Origin: Microbispora rosea subsp. aerata
GTDB taxonomy: Bacteria; Actinomycetota; Actinomycetes; Streptosporangiales; Streptosporangiaceae
Reading direction: 5' to 3'
NCBI RefSeq assembly: GCF_014647835.1
Contig: NZ_BMPY01000033.1
Coordinates: 1-64,000 of the forward strand
DNA length: 64,000 bases
The notes under the pieces were generated by a model. The model was not told the origin of the DNA and did not search any database. It was given only the letters and a program-made list of their open reading frames with translations. This document shows, piece by piece, positions 58,288 through 64,000 of this stretch (position 1 is its first letter; each line of letters begins with the position of its first letter). The translations under genes and the position numbers were made by a program.

Positions 58288-60360
58288 ATGAGTCTTGCGC
58301 TGTACCGCAAGTACAGACCCGGGACATTCGCCGAGGTCAAGGGGCAGGAACACGTCACCGACCCGTTGCGTCAGGCGTTGCGCAGCGGCCGGATCCACCA
58401 CGCCTATCTCTTCAGCGGCCCGCGCGGCTGCGGCAAGACCTCCAGCGCCCGCATCCTCGCCCGGTCGCTGAACTGCGAGAAGGGGCCCACGCCCGACCCC
58501 TGCGGCGAGTGCGAGTCCTGCGTCGCGCTGGCCCCCACCGGGCCCGGCCACCTCGACGTGATCGAGATCGACGCGGCGTCGCACGGCGGCGTGGACGACG
58601 CCCGCGACCTGCGCGAGCGGGCGTTCTTCGCCCCGGTCTCGGCGCGCTACAAGATCTACATCATCGACGAGGCCCACATGGTCACCCGTGAGGGCTTCAA
58701 CGCGCTGCTCAAGCTGGTGGAGGAGCCGCCGCCGCACCTCAAGTTCGTCTTCGCCACCACCGAGCCGGAGAAGGTCATCGGGACGATCAAGTCCCGCACC
58801 CACCACTACCCCTTCCGGCTGATGCCGCCCGCGACCCTCCGCAAGCTCATGGAGGAGATCCTCGACGCCGAGTCCGTGCCGTACGAGCCGGCCGCGCTGC
58901 CGCTGGTCGTGCGGGCCGGTGCGGGATCGGCCCGGGACACGCTGTCGATCCTCGACCAGCTTCTCGCGGGCGCCGACGAGTCGGGCATCACCTATCAGCG
59001 GGCGGTGTCCCTGCTCGGCTACACCGACGGCGACCTGCTCGACGAGGTGGTCGACGCGTTCGCCAAGCGGGACGGCGCGGCCGTGTTCCACGCGGTCCAC
59101 CGGGTGATCGAGGGCGGCCACGACCCGCGCCGCTTCGCCACCGACCTGCTCGAACGCTTCCGCGACCTGGTGATCCTGTCCAACGTCCCCGAGGCGGCGG
59201 GCAGCGGCCTGCTCGACCGGCCGGCCGACGAGATGGAGCGGCTCCAGGCGCAGGCCGCGTCCATGGGCCCGGCCGAGCTGACCCGGGCGGCCGAGGTGTT
59301 CAACGCCGGGCTGACCGAGATGCGCGGCGCGACCTCGCCCCGCCTGCTGCTGGAGCTGATGTGCGCCCGCGTGCTGCTGCCCGGTGCCGACCAGGGCGAG
59401 GCCGCGCTGCTGGCCCGGCTCGAACGGCTGGAGCGCGGCGTCGCGGCCGGGACGCTTGCCGCCGCGCCCGCCCCCGCGGCGCCCTCGACGCCTCCACCCC
59501 CGTCGGCACCGGCGCCGGCCGTGAGCGCTCCCGCCCCGGCCCCGCAGGCTCGGGCGGCCGCCCGCGGCGCCGACGACTGGCCCACCCCCGTACGGCCCGG
59601 CTCCGGGGCGGCGACGCCGCCTCCGCAGCCGCAGCCCGCCCAGGCCCCCGCCCCGGGCACGGGGCCGGTGCAGCAGATGTGGCCCCAGGTGCTCGAGGCC
59701 ATCAAGAACCGCCAGCGGGTGGCCTGGATGATCCTCAACGCCCAGGGCAGGCTGCTCGGCGTCGAGGGCAACGTGGTGACCGTCGGCTTCGAAAAGCCGG
59801 GCGACGTGCAGGGCTTCCTCAAGGGCAAGCGCGACGAGGTGGTGGCCGCCGCGCTCGGCGACGTGCTCGGCGGCACCTGGCGCGTCGAGGTCGTGGTCGG
59901 CGGCTCGGGCCCCGGCCCGGCCGGCCCCGCCACCCGCGGTCCGGCCGCGCCCCAGCCGCCCGCGCCGCAGGCCGCGACGCCCCCGGCTCCGCCTGCCGCG
60001 CCCGCTCCCGCTCCGGCCGCTCCCGAGCGCAGGCCCGCCCCGCCCTCGGCGCCCGTGGCGACCGACGAGACGTGGCCGGACGCGCCCACCGACGACTACG
60101 ACGCGCCGCCTCCCGCCCCGCGGGCCGCGCCGGGCCCCGGACTGGCCGCCGCGCGCTCGGCGGCCCGCGCCGCCGCCCAGACGGGCCCCCGGCAGTCCTG
60201 GCCCGAGACGGTGCCCGGCCGTACGAGGCGGTCCTCCCGCCCGGACGACGACGTCGACCCGCTCAACGACGACGACGCGGACGTCAGCGAGCTGACCGGC
60301 ATGGCGCTGATCCAACGCGAGCTGGGCGGCCAGATCATCGAGGAGATCGACCACTCCTGA
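58288..60360 (+). CDS. dnaX: DNA polymerase III subunits gamma and tau
   Basis: This 690-residue clamp-loader ATPase has Walker A GPRGCGKTS, a four-cysteine zinc module (LNCEKGPTPDPCGECESC), Walker B YIIDEAHMV and the sensor motif ATTEPEKVIGTIKSR, all within residues 1-220. Clamp-loader domains II-III run to about 385. A Pro/Ala-rich disordered stretch and a tau-like region (MWPQVLEAIKNRQRVAWMILNAQGRLLGVEG) follow. The acidic end has ELTGMALIQRELGGQIIEEI. The ATG at 58288 follows CGAGGAGG. I saw no obvious slippery sequence for a shorter gamma form. It loads beta clamps, possibly including the second clamp at 47 kb. Confidence 0.96.
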   Translation: MSLALYRKYRPGTFAEVKGQEHVTDPLRQALRSGRIHHAYLFSGPRGCGKTSSARILARSLNCEKGPTPDPCGECESCVALAPTGPGHLDVIEIDAASHGGVDDARDLRERAFFAPVSARYKIYIIDEAHMVTREGFNALLKLVEEPPPHLKFVFATTEPEKVIGTIKSRTHHYPFRLMPPATLRKLMEEILDAESVPYEPAALPLVVRAGAGSARDTLSILDQLLAGADESGITYQRAVSLLGYTDGDLLDEVVDAFAKRDGAAVFHAVHRVIEGGHDPRRFATDLLERFRDLVILSNVPEAAGSGLLDRPADEMERLQAQAASMGPAELTRAAEVFNAGLTEMRGATSPRLLLELMCARVLLPGADQGEAALLARLERLERGVAAGTLAAAPAPAAPSTPPPPSAPAPAVSAPAPAPQARAAARGADDWPTPVRPGSGAATPPPQPQPAQAPAPGTGPVQQMWPQVLEAIKNRQRVAWMILNAQGRLLGVEGNVVTVGFEKPGDVQGFLKGKRDEVVAAALGDVLGGTWRVEVVVGGSGPGPAGPATRGPAAPQPPAPQAATPPAPPAAPAPAPAAPERRPAPPSAPVATDETWPDAPTDDYDAPPPAPRAAPGPGLAAARSAARAAAQTGPRQSWPETVPGRTRRSSRPDDDVDPLNDDDADVSELTGMALIQRELGGQIIEEIDHS

Positions 60361-60542
60361 AGCGCCTTCCCCGCCCGAGGGGCGGCGGCGGCATGGACGG
60401 ACACTGGTGGGGTAACCGGCGTCCGCCCGCGGCCGGCGAAGACCCGCGCGGAACACGCACGCCACGCCGGTGCGGAAACCGGGTGGACGCCGTAGGCTCG
60501 GTCGCGACGACACGTCGCTGAACGCTGAGGAGCGCAACCATC

Positions 60543-60893
60543 GTGAATCCAGGGGATGTCAACCTCCAGCAGCTGCTGGAGCAGGCTCAGCTGATGCAGC
60601 AGCAGCTCGTCACCGCGCAGCAGGAGCTCAGCGACGCCGAGGTGCAGGGCACCGCCGGGGGCGGTCTTGTCGTCGCCACGGTGAACGGCAGCGGTGAGCT
60701 TCTCGATCTCGAGATCAGCCCGCAGGCCGTCGACGCGAGCGACCCGGAGGAGACCGCGCAGACGATCGCGGACCTCGTGCTGGCCGCCGTGCGGGACGCC
60801 GTACGCGCCGCGGGGGAGCTGCAGCAGGAGAAGCTGGGCCCGCTCGCGCAGGGACTGGGAGGCGGCCTCGGCGGCCAGCTGCCGGGGTTCTAG
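60543..60893 (+). CDS. YbaB/EbfC family nucleoid-associated protein
   Basis: This 116-residue DNA-binding protein has the YbaB fold: [30 protein letters not shown], then a beta sheet ([25 protein letters not shown]) and a C-terminal helix. The end is glycine-rich ([13 protein letters not shown]). The GTG at 60543 has GAGGAG upstream. It lies between dnaX and recR, the standard bacterial order, 3 bp before recR. Confidence 0.95.
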   Translation: MNPGDVNLQQLLEQAQLMQQQLVTAQQELSDAEVQGTAGGGLVVATVNGSGELLDLEISPQAVDASDPEETAQTIADLVLAAVRDAVRAAGELQQEKLGPLAQGLGGGLGGQLPGF

Positions 60894-60896
60894 AGC

Positions 60897-61496
60897 ATGT
60901 ACGAAGGGGTCGTCCAGAACTTGATCGACGAGCTCGGGCTGCTGCCCGGCGTCGGTCCCAAGAGCGCGCAGCGGATCGCGTTCCACGTCCTCGCCGCCGA
61001 CCCGGCCGACGTCAAGCGGCTGGCGCACGCGCTGCTCGAGGTGAAGGAGAAGGTGCGCTTCTGCCGCGTGTGCGGAAACGTGGCCGAGGAGGACCAGTGC
61101 CGGATCTGCCGCGACCAGCGGCGCGATCCGCACGTCATCTGCGTGGTCGAGGAGTCGAAGGACGTGGTGGCGATCGAGCGGACCCGCGAGTTCCGCGGTC
61201 GCTACCACGTGCTCGGCGGGGCGATCAGCCCGATCGACGGCATCGGCCCGGACGACCTGAAGATCCGCGAGCTGATGACCCGGCTGGCCGACGGCCAGGT
61301 GACCGAGCTGATCCTCGCGACCGACCCGAACCTCGAGGGCGAGGCGACGGCCACCTACCTGGCCAGGCTCGTCAAGCCCCTCGGATTGAAAGTGACCCGA
61401 CTGGCCAGCGGTCTGCCTGTGGGCGGTGATCTCGAGTACGCCGACGAGGTCACCTTGGGCCGCGCTTTCGAAGGACGGAGGCTGCTGGATGTCTGA
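60897..61496 (+). CDS. recR: Recombination protein RecR
   Basis: This 199-residue protein works with RecF and RecO to load RecA at gaps. The helix-hairpin-helix motif is [17 protein letters not shown] (16-32), the zinc finger has Cys56, 59, 68 and 71, and the Toprim domain starts at [17 protein letters not shown]. The C-terminus [28 protein letters not shown] is conserved. The ATG at 60897 is 3 bp after ybaB. Its end overlaps the DUF5063 gene. Confidence 0.97.
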   Translation: MYEGVVQNLIDELGLLPGVGPKSAQRIAFHVLAADPADVKRLAHALLEVKEKVRFCRVCGNVAEEDQCRICRDQRRDPHVICVVEESKDVVAIERTREFRGRYHVLGGAISPIDGIGPDDLKIRELMTRLADGQVTELILATDPNLEGEATATYLARLVKPLGLKVTRLASGLPVGGDLEYADEVTLGRAFEGRRLLDV

Positions 61497-62019
61497 CGAG
61501 TGGAACGACCTGGCCGCACGCGTCGCCGGACACGCGCAGAACTTCATCGACGGCCTCACCCGCCTGGCGAACGGCGAGGGCGGCGACGCGACGCTGCCGC
61601 TGCTCCTGGTGGAGGTGGCCCAGGTCAGTCTCGCGGGCACCCAGCTCGGCGCCGCCCAGGACGTGATCCTGCAGGGCAACGTCGAGCCCGCGCTGGGCGA
61701 GGACCCCGACATCGACCCCCTCCGTACGGCTCTCGCCGCCCGGCTCGGCCCGGTGGACGACTACGCCGAGGTGTTCGACCCCTACAAGGACACCGTGGTC
61801 ACGCCGTACCGGCTGTCGGACGACCTCGCGGCGGTGGCGGCCGACCTCATCCACGGCCTGCGGCACTACCGGGCGGGCCGCCCGCTCGAGGCGCTGTGGT
61901 GGTGGCAGTACTCCTACTTCAACACGTGGGGCAACCACGCCGGCGCGGCGCTGCGGGCGCTGCAGGCGCTGGTCGCGCACACCCGGCTGGACGTGGTCGA
62001 AGAGGGCACCGCGGTCTGA
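61489..62019 (+). CDS. DUF5063 domain-containing protein
   Basis: This 176-residue helical protein ([84 protein letters not shown]) matches the DUF5063 family that follows recR in actinobacteria. The function is unknown. Its ATG lies inside recR (8-bp overlap), so translation is coupled to recR; a link to recombination or to the following lysine-pathway gene cannot be decided. Confidence 0.85.
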   Translation: MSDEWNDLAARVAGHAQNFIDGLTRLANGEGGDATLPLLLVEVAQVSLAGTQLGAAQDVILQGNVEPALGEDPDIDPLRTALAARLGPVDDYAEVFDPYKDTVVTPYRLSDDLAAVAADLIHGLRHYRAGRPLEALWWWQYSYFNTWGNHAGAALRALQALVAHTRLDVVEEGTAV

Positions 62020-62105
62020 GCGTCCACATGCTGGTCGTGGTCGGTCTTGCTTTGGGACGCCCAAGTACACTGTGAGCTCCACGTCCTGATTCGTTGGAGA
62101 TTCCA

Positions 62106-63380
62106 GTGGCGCTCGTTGTGCAAAAGTACGGTGGTTCCTCCGTAGCCGACGCGTCCTGCATCAAGCGGGTCGCCCAGCGGATCGTCGCGACGAAAAAAGC
62201 GGGCAACGACGTCGTGGTGGTGGTCTCCGCGATGGGCGACACCACCGACGAGCTGCTCGACCTGGCCCAGCAGGTGTCGCCGCTGCCGCCGGGCCGCGAG
62301 CTCGACATGCTGCTGACCGCCGGTGAGCGGATCTCGATGGCGCTGCTCGCGATGGCGATCGCCAACCTCGGCCACGAGGCGCGCAGCTTCACCGGCTCCC
62401 AGGCGGGGGTCATCACCGACTCGACGCACGGCAAGGCGCGCATCATCGACGTGACGCCCGGCCGCATCCAGGAGGCCATCGACTCCGGCCAGATCGCGAT
62501 CGTGGCCGGTTTCCAGGGCGTCTCCCAGGACAGCAAGGACATCACGACGCTCGGCCGGGGCGGGTCAGACACCACGGCCGTCGCCCTCGCGGCGGCGCTC
62601 GGCGCGGACGTCTGCGAGATCTACACCGACGTGGACGGCATCTTCACCGCCGATCCCCGCATCGTCCACACGGCGCGGCGGATCCCGCGGATCTCCTACG
62701 AGGAGACCATGGAGATGGCGGCGTGCGGGGCGAAGATCCTGCATCTGCGCTGCGTGGAGTACGCCCGCAGGTTCGACCTGCCGATCCACGTCAGAAGCTC
62801 GTTCAGCACGAAGGAAGGCACCTGGGTCGTCTCCGACCCCTACAGCGAAGGAACCGAAGTGGAGCAGCCCATCATCTCCGGGGTCGCGCACGACCGGAGC
62901 GAGGCCAAGATCACTGTGGTCGGGGTGCCCGACAAGGTCGGCGAGGCCGCCGCCATCTTCCGCACGCTGGCCGACGCCGAGATCAACATCGACATGATCG
63001 TGCAGAACGTCTCGGCCGCGGCGACCGGGCGCACGGACATCTCCTTCACGCTCCCGGCCAACGACAGCCAGACGGCCCTCGCGGCGCTGAAGAAGATCCA
63101 GAACCAGGTCGCCTTCGAGTCGCTGCTGTACGACGACCAGATCGGCAAGGTGTCCCTGGTGGGCGCGGGCATGCGCTCGCACCCGGGTGTCACCGCCAAG
63201 TTCTTCGGCGCGCTGGCCGACGCCGGGGTGAACATCGAGATGATCTCGACCTCGGAGATCCGCATCTCCGTCGTCGTGGGGCAGAACGAGGTGGACACCG
63301 CGGTCGCCGCGGCCCACCGCGCGTTCGACCTCGACGCCGACCAGGTCGAGGCCGTTGTGTACGGAGGTACCGGACGATGA
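62106..63380 (+). CDS. lysC: Aspartokinase
   Basis: This 424-residue enzyme phosphorylates aspartate, the first step to lysine, threonine, methionine and diaminopimelate. The kinase domain begins [20 protein letters not shown] and contains [32 protein letters not shown]. Two ACT domains follow from about residue 260 ([33 protein letters not shown], then [20 protein letters not shown]), the sites of lysine plus threonine feedback. The GTG at 62106 follows TTGGAGA. It overlaps asd by 4 bp. An internal start may make a separate beta subunit. Confidence 0.97.
   Translation: MALVVQKYGGSSVADASCIKRVAQRIVATKKAGNDVVVVVSAMGDTTDELLDLAQQVSPLPPGRELDMLLTAGERISMALLAMAIANLGHEARSFTGSQAGVITDSTHGKARIIDVTPGRIQEAIDSGQIAIVAGFQGVSQDSKDITTLGRGGSDTTAVALAAALGADVCEIYTDVDGIFTADPRIVHTARRIPRISYEETMEMAACGAKILHLRCVEYARRFDLPIHVRSSFSTKEGTWVVSDPYSEGTEVEQPIISGVAHDRSEAKITVVGVPDKVGEAAAIFRTLADAEINIDMIVQNVSAAATGRTDISFTLPANDSQTALAALKKIQNQVAFESLLYDDQIGKVSLVGAGMRSHPGVTAKFFGALADAGVNIEMISTSEIRISVVVGQNEVDTAVAAAHRAFDLDADQVEAVVYGGTGR
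62859..63380 (+). CDS. Aspartokinase beta subunit from a predicted internal start
   Basis: An in-frame GTG at 62859 with GAAGGA about 8 nt upstream would give a 173-residue product ([17 protein letters not shown]...) made only of the two ACT domains. In Corynebacterium glutamicum the lysC beta subunit starts at the equivalent position, and alpha2-beta2 enzymes are known. The start is predicted only. Confidence 0.55.
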   Translation: MEQPIISGVAHDRSEAKITVVGVPDKVGEAAAIFRTLADAEINIDMIVQNVSAAATGRTDISFTLPANDSQTALAALKKIQNQVAFESLLYDDQIGKVSLVGAGMRSHPGVTAKFFGALADAGVNIEMISTSEIRISVVVGQNEVDTAVAAAHRAFDLDADQVEAVVYGGTGR

Positions 63381-64000
63381 GCCGCAAGCCGACCCTCGCC
63401 GTCGTCGGCGCGACCGGTGCCGTCGGCACCGTCATGCTCGACATCCTGACCAACCGCCGCGACCTGTCCGACGCGTACGGCGAGATCCGGCTGATCGCCT
63501 CGCCGCGGTCGGCGGGCAAGGTGCTGAGCGTGCGCGGCGAGGACGTCGTCGTCCAGGCGCTGTCGCCGGAGGCGTTCGACGGCGTGGACATCGCGATGTT
63601 CGACGTGCCGGACGAGGTCTCCGCCGAGTGGGCGCCGATCGCCGCCGCGCGCGGCGCGGTGGCCGTGGACAACTCCGGCGCCTTCCGGATGGACCCGGAC
63701 GTGCCGCTCGTGGTGCCCGAGTGCAACCCGGAGCAGGCCCGCAACCGGCCCAAGGGGATCATCTCGAACCCCAACTGCACGACGCTGTCGATGATGGCCG
63801 CCATGGGCGCGCTGCACCGCGAGTACGGCCTGCGCGAGCTGGTCGTGGCCTCCTACCAGGCGGTGTCCGGCGCCGGGGTGGCCGGGCCCGAGCGGCTGTA
63901 CGCCGAGATCGAGGCCGTCGCCGGCGACCGCACGGTGGGCACCGTGGCGGGCGACGTGCGCAAGGCCGTGCCCGACCTGGCCGGCTCGCCGTTCCCGGCC
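63377..64000 (+). CDS. asd: Aspartate-semialdehyde dehydrogenase, 5' part (cut by window end)
   Basis: The first 208 codons are present, with no stop before the window ends. The product reduces aspartyl phosphate with NADPH. The N-terminal NADP-binding motif is [15 protein letters not shown] (residues 7-21). [24 protein letters not shown] follows, and the active-site Cys134 is in SNPNCTT. The substrate-binding [14 protein letters not shown] is also present. The ATG at 63377 overlaps the lysC stop (ATGA). The lysC-asd pair is the standard actinobacterial operon for diaminopimelate and lysine. Confidence 0.96.
   Translation, partial: MSRKPTLAVVGATGAVGTVMLDILTNRRDLSDAYGEIRLIASPRSAGKVLSVRGEDVVVQALSPEAFDGVDIAMFDVPDEVSAEWAPIAAARGAVAVDNSGAFRMDPDVPLVVPECNPEQARNRPKGIISNPNCTTLSMMAAMGALHREYGLRELVVASYQAVSGAGVAGPERLYAEIEAVAGDRTVGTVAGDVRKAVPDLAGSPFPA

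Overview
This window is high-GC actinobacterial chromosome, most like a filamentous member of the Streptosporangiales (inference from gene content and order; no 16S gene is present). The parS-ddl-aminotransferase-trxA-trxB-anti-sigma-sigM-pseudokinase-murJ-DUF6049-cca series, followed by ino1-padR, DUF5318-PBP1A, rpsF-ssb-rpsR-rplI and dnaB, is the origin-proximal order known from Streptomyces and, in part, Mycobacterium. A parS site near the left edge fits an origin-flanking position. Nearly all of it is ordinary chromosomal housekeeping. I see no prophage, IS element, CRISPR array or biosynthetic cluster; the only mobile element is an intein.

Layout. 0.4-14 kb: parS, D-Ala-D-Ala ligase, a 1.07-kb non-coding stretch, an aminotransferase, a GNAT protein, then the minus-strand redox and envelope block trxA/trxB, anti-sigma/sigM/pseudokinase, murJ and DUF6049. 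14-20 kb: YbaK editing domain, CCA-adding enzyme, MFS exporter, idi, and a padR-ino1 operon with a clear operator. 20-27 kb: DUF5318, a bifunctional PBP1A, two GT87-type mannosyltransferases and endonuclease IV. 27-37 kb: ribosomal protein/SSB operon with a structured leader, a polar amino-acid ABC operon, a MATE exporter, and dnaB split by a 500-residue class 3 intein. 37-48 kb, the most accessory part: a PadR-controlled carotenoid oxygenase locus, a secreted amidase, regulators, a drug-type ABC exporter divergent from a two-component system, and a second DNA sliding clamp. 48-64 kb: GntR and XRE-TPR regulators, upp, two tRNA-deaminase-associated proteins with tadA, two tRNA-Ser genes, a metalloprotease, a protein O-mannosyltransferase, SRP RNA, dnaX, ybaB, recR, DUF5063, lysC and the start of asd, which is cut by the window end.

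How the genes work together. The peptidoglycan genes (ddl, murJ plus its pseudokinase partner, PBP1A, amidase) lie beside redox control (trxAB, sigM and its anti-sigma factor) and mycothiol/inositol supply (ino1). Replication and repair functions recur: dnaB, ssb, dnaX, recR, nfo, a second beta clamp, and two places with DnaA-box-like motifs. Two PadR repressors have readable operators: a 21-bp palindrome at the padR-ino1 start site, and paired 17-bp repeats over a divergent promoter at the carotenoid oxygenase locus.

The observations most worth following are the class 3 DnaB intein with a cysteine-rich insertion in its homing endonuclease, the two PadR promoter architectures, the second sliding clamp with an altered C-terminus, the DnaA-box clusters outside oriC, the rpsF leader that could hide its own ribosome-binding site, and a repeated leaderless-gene signature (-10 hexamer, 6-7 nt, start codon).
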